Shown: positions 15,045-25,368, counted from the first letter of the stretch. The stretch: DNA of 64,000 nucleotides from Mycobacterium alsense (GCF_002086635.1 NZ_MVHD01000013.1:1-64000), one strand, 5' to 3'. Numbers and translations: made by a program. The notes: a model not told the origin generated them from the sequence alone.

Positions 15045-15305
15045 CCAGGGAGCATCCACGGGCCAACGGGTGCAATGGATGTCACACCGGGCGTCGGCGC
15101 GGCGAGAAACACGGCGCCGGCGAAGCCCGTGGCAAGGGCATTTGCGGCCACGGCTGTCCTTTCGATCGGCGCGATTCGTGGCAGAGATTACCAGTGCGGC
15201 CAAAGTCTTAGCTTTTCGTGAGTATTTGACTCCCTACATCAACGGGCAATCGCCGGTAGCGTTGAAGTATCCACCGCACTATTCGGGGCGGGAAAGGAGC
15301 GCAAC
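15045..15305. promoter_or_regulatory. Divergent lppK-mpa intergenic region
   Basis: 261 bp without a gene, locally less GC-rich than its flanks. It must hold the promoters of lppK and mpa. A TTGACT (near 15226) and a TTGAAG (near 15262) resemble -35 hexamers, but I could not pair either with a well-spaced TAnnnT, so I do not assign a promoter. The only secure element is the mpa ribosome binding site AAAGGAG at 15293-15299, 6 nt before the ATG. Confidence 0.5.
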
Positions 15306-17135
15306 ATGGGTGACTCAGAGCGTTCTGAAGCATTCGGTAACGCACGTGAAACTGGCATGTCCAGCGGCGACGCTGCCGAATTGGAACAGCTGCGCCGTGA
15401 GGCAGCGCTGCTGCGCGAGCAACTGGAGCACGCGGCGGGAACCCACGGCGGCGCTCGCTCCGCCCGCGACGTGCATCAGCTCGAAGCCCGCATCGACTCC
15501 CTCGCCGCCCGCAATTCCAAGCTGATGGAAACCCTCAAAGAGGCCCGCCAGCAACTGCTGGCGCTGCGCGAAGAGGTCGATCGGCTCGGTCAGCCGCCCA
15601 GCGGCTACGGGGTTTTGCTGGGCACCCACGACGACGACACGGTCGACGTGTTCACCTCGGGCCGCAAGATGCGCCTGACCTGCTCGCCCAACATCGACGT
15701 CGCGTCCCTGCGCAAGGGCCAGACGGTCCGGCTCAACGAGGCCCTGACCGTGGTCGAGGCCGGCACGTTCGAGTCGGTCGGCGAGATCTCCACCCTGCGC
15801 GAGGTCCTCAACGACGGGCACCGCGCCCTTGTCGTGGGCCACGCCGACGAGGAACGCATCGTGTGGCTGGCCGAACCGCTGGTCGCCGAGGACCTGCCCG
15901 ACGGCGTGCCCGACGCCCTCAACGACGACACCAAGCCCCGCAAGCTGCGCCCGGGCGATTCGCTGCTGGTCGACACCAAGGCCGGCTACGCCTTCGAGCG
16001 CATCCCGAAGGCCGAGGTCGAGGACCTCGTGCTGGAGGAGGTGCCCGACGTCAGCTACCAGGACATCGGCGGCCTGACCCGCCAGATCGAGCAGATCCGC
16101 GACGCGGTCGAACTGCCCTTCCTGCACAAGGAGCTCTACCGCGAGTACGCGCTGCGCCCGCCCAAGGGTGTGCTGCTCTACGGCCCGCCCGGTTGCGGTA
16201 AGACGTTGATCGCCAAGGCCGTCGCCAACTCGCTGGCCAAGAAGATGGCCGAGGTGCGTGGCGACGACGCCCGCGAGGCCAAGTCCTACTTCCTGAACAT
16301 CAAGGGCCCCGAGCTGCTCAACAAGTTCGTCGGCGAGACCGAACGGCACATCCGGCTGATCTTCCAGCGCGCCCGCGAGAAGGCATCGGAAGGCACGCCG
16401 GTGATCGTGTTCTTCGACGAGATGGACTCGATCTTCCGCACCCGCGGCACCGGGGTGTCCTCCGACGTCGAGACGACGGTGGTCCCGCAGCTGCTGAGTG
16501 AGATCGACGGCGTCGAGGGCCTGGAGAACGTCATCGTGATCGGCGCCTCCAACCGCGAGGACATGATCGACCCCGCCATCCTGCGGCCCGGTCGCCTGGA
16601 CGTGAAGATCAAGATCGAGCGCCCGGATGCCGAAGCGGCGCAAGACATCTTCTCGAAGTACCTGACCGAGGCGCTGCCCGTGCACGCCGACGACCTCGCC
16701 GAGTTCGACGGCGACCGCACCGCCTGCATCAAGGCGATGATCGAAAAGGTCGTCGACCGGATGTACGCCGAGATCGACGACAACCGATTCCTGGAGGTCA
16801 CCTACGCCAACGGGGACAAAGAGGTCATGTACTTCAAGGACTTCAACTCCGGGGCGATGATCCAGAACGTCGTCGACCGGGCGAAGAAGAACGCGATCAA
16901 GTCGGTGCTGGAAACGGGCCAGCCGGGCCTGCGCATCCAGCACCTGCTCGACTCGATCGTCGACGAGTTCGCCGAGAACGAGGACCTGCCCAACACCACC
17001 AACCCCGATGACTGGGCGCGGATTTCGGGCAAGAAGGGCGAGCGGATCGTCTACATCCGCACCCTGGTTACCGGCAAGAGTTCGAGCGCGTCGCGGGCCA
17101 TCGACACCGAGTCGAACCTGGGCCAGTACCTGTAG
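15306..17135 (+). CDS. mpa: Mycobacterial proteasomal ATPase Mpa (ARC)
   Basis: 609 residues, the same length as Mtb Mpa (Rv2115c). This hexameric AAA ATPase captures pupylated proteins, unfolds them and feeds them to the 20S core. In order: N-terminal coiled coil about residues 20-96 ([19 protein letters not shown]) that binds Pup; two OB-fold inter-domains about 97-245; AAA module with Walker A GPPGCGKT (293-300), Walker [11 protein letters not shown] and the SRH region [17 protein letters not shown]. The C-terminal GQYL carries the penultimate Tyr that docks into the proteasome alpha ring. The partners dop, pup, prcB, prcA and pafA are all within 11 kb downstream. Confidence 0.98.
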   Translation: MGDSERSEAFGNARETGMSSGDAAELEQLRREAALLREQLEHAAGTHGGARSARDVHQLEARIDSLAARNSKLMETLKEARQQLLALREEVDRLGQPPSGYGVLLGTHDDDTVDVFTSGRKMRLTCSPNIDVASLRKGQTVRLNEALTVVEAGTFESVGEISTLREVLNDGHRALVVGHADEERIVWLAEPLVAEDLPDGVPDALNDDTKPRKLRPGDSLLVDTKAGYAFERIPKAEVEDLVLEEVPDVSYQDIGGLTRQIEQIRDAVELPFLHKELYREYALRPPKGVLLYGPPGCGKTLIAKAVANSLAKKMAEVRGDDAREAKSYFLNIKGPELLNKFVGETERHIRLIFQRAREKASEGTPVIVFFDEMDSIFRTRGTGVSSDVETTVVPQLLSEIDGVEGLENVIVIGASNREDMIDPAILRPGRLDVKIKIERPDAEAAQDIFSKYLTEALPVHADDLAEFDGDRTACIKAMIEKVVDRMYAEIDDNRFLEVTYANGDKEVMYFKDFNSGAMIQNVVDRAKKNAIKSVLETGQPGLRIQHLLDSIVDEFAENEDLPNTTNPDDWARISGKKGERIVYIRTLVTGKSSSASRAIDTESNLGQYL

Positions 17136-17160
17136 GACGCGGCGGCGGCCGTGCCGAGCG

Positions 17161-17765
17161 TCAGCCCGTTTCCAGCGAGTAGCTGTTGGTGAGGTTGTCC
17201 TGCAACACCTCCGCGGCCTGCATTGTGGTGTCCACCCGCAGCTCGCTGGTCAGCACGCGCGACTGGTAGCTCCACCCGCTGGGCAGGTCCAGCCGGCCGG
17301 CCAGTCCGGGGAGATCCTCGCGCTCCAGGTCGGGCTCGGCGACCTGACTCCAGGTCTGCATGACCCAGCGCCGCCCCTGAGGATCGATGAGTTCGTAGAT
17401 CTCTTCGCCGGCGTTGAAGACGAACACGGTATTGCGGCTGACCCTGTTGACGGTGAAAGCGCGGGATTCATCGACGACAGCAGCACCGTGGCCTGCTGGA
17501 TCATTTCGATGCCGCCGAAGTTCTTCGTGATCTGCGGGCCTTGCTGCTGCTTTTCGATGGCGTTCATCAGCCAATAGCGGGGGCCGTTGAGCAGGGCCGC
17601 CGCCGCGCCGTTTTCGGCGGCGATGGCGTGTGGGTCCAGAGCCGACCACAGCTCGGCGGGACAGTCGTTGAGCGGAAAGCTGTTGTAGACCGTGGCCTGT
17701 GGGCCGGCCTCGCCGGGCGTCACGAGAAGCACTTCGCCATAACGTTTCCCGGCCAAATCAGTCAC
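17161..17765 (-). pseudogene. Rv2114 homologue broken by a single-base frameshift
   Basis: Starting at GTG 17765 the reading MTDLAGKRYGEVLLVTPGEA runs to IQQATVLLSSM near 17469, then loses sense. One frame over, SRAFTVNRVSRNTVFVFNA continues to NLTNSYSLETG and stops at 17161. Joined, the two halves give about 200 residues, the size of Mtb Rv2114 (207 aa), a conserved hypothetical. The break is at about 17466-17469, where the codon after ATG appears to be missing one base. It is either a recent pseudogene or a sequencing error, since the rest of the gene is well conserved. It converges with mpa and follows the membrane-protein gene by 9 bp. Confidence 0.82.
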
Positions 17766-17774
17766 GGTGTGAAG

Positions 17775-18962
17775 TTAGTCACTGCCCCGGGTGGCGTCAA
17801 CTTCGCCGGCGGTCTCACACCCGATGGCGGCCAGCGCGCCGCGGTAGCGGTTGCGCGCGACCAGCGTCATGCGCAGGTCGTCGATCAGCGGGTCGAGGAA
17901 CGTGGCGCGGTATTCGGCATCACCGGCCGCGCGTGCGCTGATGTACATGAACGTCAGCGCGCCGAGGAACAGGGTCATGTGGATCAGCGAATCGGGCACC
18001 GGCAGCGTGAATCCCAGCACCGTCGCGGTGCTCGTGTAGGTATGGGTCCATTCGTTCAGCAGCGACGGGGTGAGCACGATCAGCCCCAGGATCAGGTAGA
18101 TCGCGGCCGTGACCACCGCCACCACCAGGATCTGCGCCAGCTGCGAGGTGGCCAGCACGAACACGACGTTGAGCCGTTCGGACCGTTTCAGCGGCGCGCA
18201 GTCCGGGGTGTCTGGCATGGCGGCGAAGGGCGTGTGGGCAAGCCGTTCAGTGTCTTTGGGGTCGACGGGGTCTTCGCGTTGCCCCGCCGCCCCCCGCAGC
18301 ATCGGCCTGACCCGTTCGCGGGTGGCGGAAACGACGAACGCCGCCGCGATGGAGAGCAGGAACGCGATCGCCAGCGCCAGCCGATCCCCGCTGATCGTCG
18401 TCGCCATGATCCAGACGTAGCTGTTGAAGAACACCAACGCGGTCAGCAGCACCACCGGCAGGGCCCGCACGGCCAGGGCGCCCACCGTCGCCAGGTGCGA
18501 CAGCATCGTGCGCACCGCCCACCCGACGACCGACCCGATTCCGCAGGCGGTCAGGATCAGCACCCCCGCGACGACGGCGGCGTTCTGGACCACATCCGTG
18601 AGTCCGCCCACAATGGCGCCCACGCACCCCACGAAAACCGCCGCCACGGTCGCCACGATCGCGCGGGTCCGGCCGCTGCGCGACCGTGACACCCACCAAC
18701 CCGTGACGGCCATCAGGGGGAGCGCGAGGCCGACGATGGTCAGCACGACCACTTCGGAGGTGCTCGGCTCGCCGGTGATCTCGACGTCGTGACCGCCGGT
18801 GACCAGGTAAAGCCCCAGCGCGCAGGCCTGCAGCGCCCCGTACGCCGCCAGCATCGGGGCCGACCGCGACCAGAGCCGCCGCCAGCGGGATCCTCGCGTC
18901 AACACCGAGGGCAAACCGCGCTCCAGAAACCAGCCTTCGGCCGCCGCACTGGAAAGCTCCAT
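17775..18962 (-). CDS. Integral membrane protein (Rv2113 homologue)
   Basis: A 395-residue protein with about eight hydrophobic helices: the first near residues 37-55 (MLAAYGALQACALGLYLVTG), a cluster from about 70 to 220, and the last pair near 280-300 and 328-345. A polar loop about 225-268 carries DPVDPKDTERLAHTP. It resembles Mtb Rv2113, a probable integral membrane protein of unknown function. It is transcribed away from dop, with the Rv2114 homologue just downstream, so the pair form one unit wedged between mpa and dop. Confidence 0.85.
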   Translation of the reverse strand: MELSSAAAEGWFLERGLPSVLTRGSRWRRLWSRSAPMLAAYGALQACALGLYLVTGGHDVEITGEPSTSEVVVLTIVGLALPLMAVTGWWVSRSRSGRTRAIVATVAAVFVGCVGAIVGGLTDVVQNAAVVAGVLILTACGIGSVVGWAVRTMLSHLATVGALAVRALPVVLLTALVFFNSYVWIMATTISGDRLALAIAFLLSIAAAFVVSATRERVRPMLRGAAGQREDPVDPKDTERLAHTPFAAMPDTPDCAPLKRSERLNVVFVLATSQLAQILVVAVVTAAIYLILGLIVLTPSLLNEWTHTYTSTATVLGFTLPVPDSLIHMTLFLGALTFMYISARAAGDAEYRATFLDPLIDDLRMTLVARNRYRGALAAIGCETAGEVDATRGSD

Positions 18963-19076
18963 GCGGGCTCACCCTAGTGCCGCACCAGCCCACATGCCGG
19001 TGGTTAACGCGCCCCGTATACCCCGCGTCCCGGGCTGCTCGAGAGGTCCAGAGTCACCGCGCCTAGTCTTTAAGCC

Positions 19077-20585
19077 ATGCAACGGATTATCGGGACGGAG
19101 GTCGAGTACGGCATTTCCTCGCCGTCCGACCCGACCGCCAACCCGATCCTCACCTCGACGCAGGCGGTCCTGGCCTACGCGGCCGCCGCCGGAATCCAGC
19201 GCGCCAAACGCACGCGCTGGGACTACGAGGTGGAATCGCCACTGCGCGACGCCCGCGGCTTCGACCTGAGCCGCTCGGCCGGGCCCCCGCCGGTGGTCGA
19301 CGCCGACGAGGTCGGCGCCGCCAACATGATCCTGACCAACGGCGCGCGGCTGTACGTCGACCATGCCCACCCCGAATACTCCGCGCCCGAGTGCACCGAC
19401 CCGCTGGACGCGGTGATCTGGGACAAGGCCGGCGAGCGCGTGATGGAGGCCGCGGCGCGGCACGTCGCCAGCGTGCCCGGGGCCGCCAAGCTGCAGCTTT
19501 ACAAGAACAACGTCGACGGCAAGGGCGCCTCCTACGGATCGCACGAGAACTACCTGATGAGCCGCCAGACGCCGTTCTCGGCGATCATCGCGGGCCTGAC
19601 CCCGTTTCTGGTCTCGCGCCAGGTGGTCACCGGCTCCGGGCGGGTCGGCATCGGGCCCGCCGGCGACGAGCCCGGCTTCCAGCTGTCGCAGCGCTCCGAC
19701 TACATCGAGGTCGAGGTCGGGCTGGAAACCACCCTCAAACGCGGCATCATCAACACCCGCGACGAACCGCACGCCGACGCCGACAGGTATCGGCGGCTGC
19801 ACGTCATCATCGGCGACGCCAACCTCGCCGAGACGTCGACGTACCTGAAGCTGGGCACCACGGCGCTGGTGCTGGACCTGATCGAAGAGGGCCCCGCGCA
19901 CGGAATCGACCTGACCGATCTGGCGCTGGCCCGGCCGGTGCACGCCGTGCACGCCATCAGCCGCGACCCGTCGCTGCGCGCCACCGTCGCCCTGGCCGAC
20001 GGGCGCGAACTGACCGGCCTTGCGCTGCAACGGGTCTATCTCGACCGGGTGGCGAAACTGGTCGACGGCCGTGACCCCGACCCCCGCGCGGCCGACATCG
20101 TCGAGACCTGGGCAGATGTGCTCGACAAACTCGAGCGCGACCCGATGGACTGCGCCGAGTTGCTGGACTGGCCGGCCAAGCTGCGCCTGCTCGACGGCTT
20201 CCGGCAGCGCGAGAACCTGAGCTGGTCGGCGCCCCGGCTGCACCTGGTCGACCTGCAATATTCCGATGTCCGCCTCGACAAGGGCCTGTACAACCGGCTC
20301 GTGGCGCGCGGTTCGATGAAGCGCCTCGTCAGCGAGCACCAGGTGCTCGATGCCGTCGACAACCCGCCGACGGACACGCGCGCATACTTCCGCGGCGAGT
20401 GCCTGCGCAGGTTCGGCGCCGACATCGCCGCGGCCAGCTGGGACTCGGTGATTTTCGACCTGGGCGGCGATTCGCTGGTGCGCATCCCGACGCTCGAGCC
20501 GCTGCGCGGCAGCAAGGCGCACGTCGGGGCGTTGTTGGACTCGGTGGACAGCGCCGTCGAACTGGTGGAACAACTGACCAGCTAA
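19077..20585 (+). CDS. dop: Deamidase/depupylase of Pup (Dop)
   Basis: 502 residues, almost identical to Mtb Rv2112c. It deamidates the C-terminal Gln of Pup to Glu and also removes Pup from tagged proteins. It is a glutamine-synthetase-fold enzyme: the N-terminal IIGTEVEYG (Glu8, Glu10) binds Mg-ATP, Asp95 in [11 protein letters not shown] is the catalytic aspartate, and the stretch about residues 42-80 ([14 protein letters not shown]) is the Dop-specific flexible loop absent from PafA. Later GS-type elements include [20 protein letters not shown] at 19077 gives the canonical start. pup follows after 84 bp. Confidence 0.97.
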   Translation: MQRIIGTEVEYGISSPSDPTANPILTSTQAVLAYAAAAGIQRAKRTRWDYEVESPLRDARGFDLSRSAGPPPVVDADEVGAANMILTNGARLYVDHAHPEYSAPECTDPLDAVIWDKAGERVMEAAARHVASVPGAAKLQLYKNNVDGKGASYGSHENYLMSRQTPFSAIIAGLTPFLVSRQVVTGSGRVGIGPAGDEPGFQLSQRSDYIEVEVGLETTLKRGIINTRDEPHADADRYRRLHVIIGDANLAETSTYLKLGTTALVLDLIEEGPAHGIDLTDLALARPVHAVHAISRDPSLRATVALADGRELTGLALQRVYLDRVAKLVDGRDPDPRAADIVETWADVLDKLERDPMDCAELLDWPAKLRLLDGFRQRENLSWSAPRLHLVDLQYSDVRLDKGLYNRLVARGSMKRLVSEHQVLDAVDNPPTDTRAYFRGECLRRFGADIAAASWDSVIFDLGGDSLVRIPTLEPLRGSKAHVGALLDSVDSAVELVEQLTS

Positions 20586-20594
20586 TGCCCGTTA

Positions 20595-20664
20595 GACCGG
20601 TAAAACGGGGATCGACCCGTATGGACCGGTAATGTAGGGAAACAGGCCCAGACCAAGCAGGAGG
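20595..20664 (+). promoter_or_regulatory. dop-pup leader: repeated GACCGGTAA and pup ribosome binding site
   Basis: The 84-bp gap before pup has two direct copies of GACCGGTAA (20595-20603 and 20624-20632), 20 bp apart. The second runs into TAATGT, which fits the mycobacterial -10 pattern TAnnnT. A strong AGGAGG (20659-20664) lies 5 nt before the pup ATG. I infer a pup promoter here in addition to read-through from dop; the role of the repeat is a guess. Confidence 0.35.
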
Positions 20665-20669
20665 CGGCG

Positions 20670-20864
20670 ATGGCTCAGGAGCAGACCAAGCGTGGCGGTG
20701 GCGGCGGCGACGATGACGACTTCGCCGACGGCACGGCCGCGGGCCAGGAGCGTCGCGAGAAGTTGGCCGAGGAAACCGACGATCTGCTCGACGAGATTGA
20801 CGACGTCCTTGAGGAAAACGCCGAGGACTTCGTCCGCGCGTACGTCCAAAAGGGCGGACAGTGA
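20670..20864 (+). CDS. pup: Prokaryotic ubiquitin-like protein Pup
   Basis: A 64-residue small modifier matching Mtb Rv2111c. The N-terminal half is disordered and rich in Gly/Asp ([15 protein letters not shown]); the C-terminal half ([19 protein letters not shown]) becomes helical on binding Mpa. It ends GGQ: Dop converts Gln64 to Glu and PafA then joins it to lysines of target proteins. The stop codon overlaps the prcB GTG start (GTGA), so pup and the core protease are co-translated. Confidence 0.98.
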   Translation: MAQEQTKRGGGGGDDDDFADGTAAGQERREKLAEETDDLLDEIDDVLEENAEDFVRAYVQKGGQ

Positions 20865-21763
20865 CCTGGCCCTTTTCCGATCGCCTATCCACTAACTCCG
20901 CACTTCCCACGAGCCCGGCTGTAGACCTGTCGTCGTTTGCCGACTTTCTTCGCCGTCAGGCGCCCGAGCTGTTGCCGGCCAGTTTCGGCGGCGGCGCGCA
21001 AGCCGGCGGCGCGCAATCCGGGGGCGCGGGCGGCCAGCTGCCGCACGGCACCACCATCGTCGCGCTGAAATACCCCGGCGGTGTCGTGATGGCGGGCGAC
21101 CGCCGCTCGACGCAGGGCAACATGATCGCCGGCCGCGACATCAAGAAGGTGTACATCACCGACGACTACACCGCGACCGGGATCGCCGGCACCGCCGCCA
21201 TCGCCGTCGAATTCGCCCGGCTCTACGCGGTCGAACTCGAGCACTACGAGAAGCTCGAAGGTGTGGCGCTGACCTTCCCCGGCAAGGTAAACCGGCTGGC
21301 GAACATGGTGCGCGGCAACCTCGCAGCGGCGATGCAGGGTTTGGTGGCGCTGCCGTTGCTCGCGGGGCTCGACCTCGACGATCCCGACCCGGACAAGGCG
21401 GGCCGCATCGTGTCGTTCGACGCCGCCGGCGGGTGGAACATCGAGGAAGAGGGCTACCAGGCCGTCGGTTCGGGGTCGATCTTCGCCAAGTCGTCGATGA
21501 AGAAGTTGTATTCGCAAGTCACCGACGCCGATTCGGCGGTCCGGGTGGCCGTCGAGGCGCTGTACGACGCCGCCGACGACGACTCCGCCACCGGCGGTCC
21601 GGATCTGGTCCGCGGCATCTACCCCACGGCGGTCACCATCGGCGCCGAGGGCGCGGCCGACGTGCCGGAGGGCCGCATCGCCGAACTGGCCCGGGAGGTC
21701 ATCGAAAGCCGCTCGCGCGCGGACACTTTCGGTCCGGACGCCGAGCCGCGGGGTGACAAGTGA
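20861..21763 (+). CDS. prcB: 20S proteasome beta subunit PrcB
   Basis: A 300-residue proteasome beta subunit (Mtb Rv2110c, 291 aa). The propeptide is residues 1-63 and ends LPHG; self-cleavage would expose Thr64 of [19 protein letters not shown] as the N-terminal nucleophile. The propeptide carries an extra Gly/Ala/Gln-rich stretch ([16 protein letters not shown]), which explains most of the added length. The basic residue in ALKYPGG (Lys70) and the Asp/Arg of GDRRSTQGN belong to the active site. Starts at GTG inside the pup stop and overlaps prcA by 4 bp. Confidence 0.97.
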   Translation: MTWPFSDRLSTNSALPTSPAVDLSSFADFLRRQAPELLPASFGGGAQAGGAQSGGAGGQLPHGTTIVALKYPGGVVMAGDRRSTQGNMIAGRDIKKVYITDDYTATGIAGTAAIAVEFARLYAVELEHYEKLEGVALTFPGKVNRLANMVRGNLAAAMQGLVALPLLAGLDLDDPDPDKAGRIVSFDAAGGWNIEEEGYQAVGSGSIFAKSSMKKLYSQVTDADSAVRVAVEALYDAADDDSATGGPDLVRGIYPTAVTIGAEGAADVPEGRIAELAREVIESRSRADTFGPDAEPRGDK

Positions 21764-22542
21764 GTTTCCCGTATTTCATCTCGCCCGAGCAGGCGATGCG
21801 CGAGCGCAGCGAACTGGCGCGCAAGGGCATCGCCCGGGGCAAGAGCGTGGTGGCGCTGGCCTACGCGGGCGGGGTGCTGTTCGTCGCGGAGAACCCGTCG
21901 CGGTCCCTGCAGAAGATCAGCGAACTCTACGACCGCGTCGGCTTCGCGGCCGCGGGCAAGTTCAACGAGTTCGACAACCTGCGCCGCGGCGGCATCCAGT
22001 TCGCCGACACGCGCGGCTACGCCTACGACCGCCGCGATGTCACCGGCAGGCAGCTGGCCAATGTCTACGCGCAGACCCTGGGCACCATCTTCACCGAGCA
22101 GGCCAAGCCCTACGAGGTGGAGCTGTGCGTCGCCGAGGTCGCCCACTACGGCGAGACCAAACCGCCTGAGCTGTACCGGATCACCTACGACGGGTCCATC
22201 GCCGACGAACCGCATTTCGTCGTGATGGGCGGCACCACCGAGCCGATCACCACGGCGCTGAAGGCGTCGTACGCCGAAAACGCCGACCTCACCGACGCCG
22301 TGCGCATCGCGGTCGAGGCGCTGCGCGCCGGCAGCACCAACGGTGGCTCCGGCGACCAGCCCCCACTGGACGTGTCCAACCTGGAGGTGGCCATCCTCGA
22401 CGCCAACCGCCCGCGACGGGCGTTTCGGCGAATCAGCGGCGCCGCGCTGGAAACGCTGCTGCAGAAGGCGGGTTCGAAGGGCGCCAAGGACGCCAAGGAC
22501 GCTTCGAAGGGTGCAAAAGCCGACGGCAAATCGTCGGACTAG
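21760..22542 (+). CDS. prcA: 20S proteasome alpha subunit PrcA
   Basis: A 260-residue alpha subunit (Mtb Rv2109c, about 248 aa). It forms the outer heptameric rings whose pockets accept the C-terminus of Mpa. The N-terminal [21 protein letters not shown] is the gating octapeptide and helix region; the core is [19 protein letters not shown] to the helix [16 protein letters not shown] charged low-complexity tail of about 22 residues alternates Lys, Ala, Gly and Asp ([18 protein letters not shown]). The start GTG overlaps the prcB stop. It ends the proteasome operon; the next 211 bp contain no gene I can support, and the P450 island begins there on the other strand. Confidence 0.97.
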   Translation: MSFPYFISPEQAMRERSELARKGIARGKSVVALAYAGGVLFVAENPSRSLQKISELYDRVGFAAAGKFNEFDNLRRGGIQFADTRGYAYDRRDVTGRQLANVYAQTLGTIFTEQAKPYEVELCVAEVAHYGETKPPELYRITYDGSIADEPHFVVMGGTTEPITTALKASYAENADLTDAVRIAVEALRAGSTNGGSGDQPPLDVSNLEVAILDANRPRRAFRRISGAALETLLQKAGSKGAKDAKDASKGAKADGKSSD

Positions 22543-22753
22543 AAGGGCGGCGGCCTGCGTCGTCGCACCGAGTAGGGTCGCATTGTGCGCATGAGAAGCG
22601 CTGCGGCGCAGGCGGTTTTGGATGCGTTTGGACGATGAGCTGGCCGCCGCGATGACCTGCCGCTCATCAACGGGAACGCCACGATCGGAGGTACCGATGG
22701 CCCGGCTGACAGTCAGCCAGGCCGAGGTGGGGTCGAGCCAGGGTAGACGATCT

Positions 22754-23956
22754 TCAGGGGATGATGGCCGGCATTCTCTCCCAACCGCGCACGGTTGACG
22801 AGGGCGACATTATGGCCTTCGACAGGTCGATATCCCATTCCGGGAAACGAAGCAGCAACTCCTCCAAGGCGATCCTGCCTTCCAAACGCGCCAGGGCGGC
22901 ACCTAGGCAGAAATGCGCGCCTGCGGCGAAGCTGATATGGGCCTTGCCGCAACGGTGGATGTCGAAACTGTCTCCGTCGGGAGGGAATTGCCGGTGATCG
23001 TGGTTGGCGGCACCGATCAGGAACATCATGATGCTGCCTTGAGGCACGCTCTGGTCGTAGAACTCGACGTCGCGCGTGACATACCGAGCCACACGCGGTG
23101 CGGGGGTTTCCAGGCGGAGGATCTCCTCGACCGCGCTAGGGATCAGCGAGGGGTCGGCGACGAGTTGTGCGCGCTGATCGGGGTTTTCGGCAAGTATCTT
23201 GCCAGCCCATCCGATGAGCTTCGTGGTTGTTTCGTTGCCTGCCACTTGGAGGAGCGCAACATAAGCGAGTATTTCCGCTCGATCCAGCCGCCGACGAGCT
23301 CCGATTTCATCCTCGAATTCCACGTTCAGTAGTTCCGTAACGATGTCGTCGGATGGGTTTTCGGCGCGCCAGTCAACGTATTCCGCGATGAACTCGTCGT
23401 CCAGGAAACCCGCCGTCGGGAGAGACATCCCGCCACCGCTCTCAGCGTTGACCGTCGCGAACACGCGGTCTCTCCCGGCTTCCTGCCGCTCCTCGGGAAT
23501 GCCCAGCAGCATTCCGATCACACGCATCGGCATCTGCGCGCCCAGGTCAGCGACGAAATCGAACTCCCCCGCGCCGACCAGGGAGTCCAGGCTGCGCACG
23601 CAGTATCCACGGATCATGGGCTCCAGTTGCGCGATCTTGCGCGGTGTGAACATGCGCGACAACAATTTGCGGTGGATGGTTTGGCGGGGCGGATCGTCCA
23701 TGACGATGAGACCTGACGGAATGTCTATCCCCGCTTTGATCACTTCAAGTACGTTCCCTCGGGATGAGCTGAACGTCTCGTGGTCGCGGAGCCCCTTTTC
23801 CACGTCGGCGAAGCGGCTGAGCGCGAAAAAGTCATATTGGTCGTTTCGGTACAGCGGCGCTTCATCGCGCAACCGCTTATACGTCGGATAGGGATCGATG
23901 ATCAGCGAGGTGTCATACGGGTCGAAATAGACATTCGTTGAGGTGCTCGGCGTCAT
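22754..23956 (-). CDS. Cytochrome P450 (first of pair)
   Basis: A 400-residue P450 from the ATG at 23956, which has a GAAGGGA-type site upstream; a longer frame from 24040 overlaps the neighbouring gene and was rejected. P450 signatures are clear: I-helix LLQVAGNETTTKLIG with the acid-threonine oxygen-activation pair, K-helix EEILR (ExxR) and heme loop FAAGAHFCLGAALARLEGR with thiolate ligand Cys350. There is no signal or membrane anchor, so it is a soluble bacterial P450. No ferredoxin or reductase is adjacent. GC content is visibly lower than in prcA or pafA. The substrate is unknown. It lies 53 bp downstream of the second P450 and is probably in the same transcript. Confidence 0.95.
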   Translation of the reverse strand: MTPSTSTNVYFDPYDTSLIIDPYPTYKRLRDEAPLYRNDQYDFFALSRFADVEKGLRDHETFSSSRGNVLEVIKAGIDIPSGLIVMDDPPRQTIHRKLLSRMFTPRKIAQLEPMIRGYCVRSLDSLVGAGEFDFVADLGAQMPMRVIGMLLGIPEERQEAGRDRVFATVNAESGGGMSLPTAGFLDDEFIAEYVDWRAENPSDDIVTELLNVEFEDEIGARRRLDRAEILAYVALLQVAGNETTTKLIGWAGKILAENPDQRAQLVADPSLIPSAVEEILRLETPAPRVARYVTRDVEFYDQSVPQGSIMMFLIGAANHDHRQFPPDGDSFDIHRCGKAHISFAAGAHFCLGAALARLEGRIALEELLLRFPEWDIDLSKAIMSPSSTVRGWERMPAIIP

Positions 23957-24009
23957 GTGTGGTGAAGGTCCCTTCGTGGTGGTAAGTCGCAACGGCTGGG
24001 GGTCGAATG

Positions 24010-25239
24010 TTATTGCGCGTGTACCGGCACGTTGGACCAACCCGATACGTTGGTCATGTGCACCCGACGCAGGCCGGCTCGATCGACTTCATACTGAGGA
24101 ATGAAGTCGAGCAGCAGTTCCAGCGCGATTCGACTTTCAAGTCTTGCCAGCGCCGCACCGAGACAACTGTGAACTCCGTACCCAAATCCAATGTTGTAAC
24201 CGAACTTTCGATGGCGGTTGATGTCGAACCGATCCGGGTCCGGAAAGGCCCGCTCATCGCGGTTAGCTGATCCATTGATCAGGAGCACGGCGCTTCCTGC
24301 CGGAATCGTCGTGTTGTGCAGGGTCGCTTCGCGCAGGGTGTACCGCACGTTGTACTGGGAAGGGCCTTCGTAGCGTAAGAGTTCTTCCACTGCAGCACCG
24401 ATTTTGGTGCGGTCGCGTCGCAGCAGTTGCCACTGCTCGGTGTGGTCGGCGAAGATGACTACCGCGTTGCCGACCAGTTTTGTCACCGTCTCTGCGCCGG
24501 CCCCCCCGAGAAGGCTTGCAAATCCAGCTATCTCGACGTCGTCTAACCTTCGCGATTTGCCATCGTCATGGATTTTGGCGTCGATCAATCGACTGATCAT
24601 GTCGTCTCGGGGACCTGCGCGACGCTCCTGGACCAGTTGGTAGTAGTACGCGCCGGTCTGCAGGATGGCGTCCATGCTCTGTTGCGTAAGCCCCATGTTG
24701 CCTGGTTCTCGTTCCAGGCCGAGGTCGATCCACTGTCGAACCTGCTGCCTGTCCTCCGGGGGGACACCGAGCATAGCGGTGATGATCTCGACTGGAAATA
24801 GAGCTGAAAAATCCGCTACAGCGTCGAACGAAGCCGGATCTAGCACCGCCAGCACTTGGCTGATCTGCTGGCGAACCATCGACTCGAGGGCCGCCATCGC
24901 GCGCGGGGTAAACGCCCTGCTGATCAGTTTGCGCATGCGCTCGTGTTCGGGCGGGTCCATCATGATGATGAGTTTGAGGTCGCGGACATGCATGTCGTCG
25001 GACTTGACCTGATCGAGGCTGGCACCGTGGGCTGACGAATACGTGGCGGTGTCCTTGTAAGCCGAGGCGACATCGTCGTACCGAGTCAGCGCATAGAAGT
25101 CATATTTTGGGTTGTAGTACACAGGCGCTTCATCGCGCATCCGTCGATATGTCTCAAACGGTGAATCGAAGAAGACGTCGGAGTAAGGATCAAATTCGAC
25201 AGGTGCTGGCACAGTAGGAGTACTCGACGACGAACTCAA
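24010..25239 (-). CDS. Cytochrome P450 (second of pair)
   Basis: A 409-residue P450. The start is TTG at 25239, supported by AAGGAG about 8 nt upstream and by absence of an in-frame ATG near it. Signatures: I-helix LLGGAGAETVTKLVGNA, where the acid-threonine pair is present as AGAET; K-helix EELLR; heme loop FGYGVHSCLGAALARLESR with Cys359. The early region GASLDQVKSDDMHVRDLKLI precedes the conserved MMDPPEHERMRKL. It differs enough from the downstream P450 not to be a recent duplicate. Composition is AT-richer than the flanking core genes. It is first in the operon and is transcribed divergently from the TetR gene, its likely regulator. Confidence 0.95.
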   Translation of the reverse strand: MSSSSSTPTVPAPVEFDPYSDVFFDSPFETYRRMRDEAPVYYNPKYDFYALTRYDDVASAYKDTATYSSAHGASLDQVKSDDMHVRDLKLIIMMDPPEHERMRKLISRAFTPRAMAALESMVRQQISQVLAVLDPASFDAVADFSALFPVEIITAMLGVPPEDRQQVRQWIDLGLEREPGNMGLTQQSMDAILQTGAYYYQLVQERRAGPRDDMISRLIDAKIHDDGKSRRLDDVEIAGFASLLGGAGAETVTKLVGNAVVIFADHTEQWQLLRRDRTKIGAAVEELLRYEGPSQYNVRYTLREATLHNTTIPAGSAVLLINGSANRDERAFPDPDRFDINRHRKFGYNIGFGYGVHSCLGAALARLESRIALELLLDFIPQYEVDRAGLRRVHMTNVSGWSNVPVHAQ

Positions 25240-25352
25240 TGGTGTAGCTCCTTTTCCATCGCTACCGATGCGGCGCCGACCGCGTGTCCAGGCGACGCGC
25301 CTAGGGTCGTAACAGGACCCAGTCCTCGCAAAGGCCCCTCTCTACAGGTGTT

Positions 25353-25368
25353 TTAAGCACCTGCTTAA
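25353..25368. promoter_or_regulatory. Candidate TetR operator palindrome
   Basis: TTAAGC-ACCT-GCTTAA is a perfect 6-bp inverted repeat with a 4-bp centre, lying between the divergent P450 operon and TetR gene. Overlapping it is a second arm pair, CAGGTG (25345-25350) and CACCTG (25358-25363). The position and symmetry fit self-regulation by the adjacent TetR protein; binding itself is inference. A shorter GGGTC/GACCC pair lies near 25305-25321. Confidence 0.5.

Noticed and set aside
15045..15203. Extended start of lppK at 15203
   Set aside because: It would bury the lipoprotein signal peptide behind 53 basic residues.
22543..22753. Small gene starting near 22697 (MARLTVSQAEVG)
   Set aside because: It is about 33 codons, overlaps the P450 3' end and has no recognisable homology; ribosome binding site GGAGG alone is not enough.
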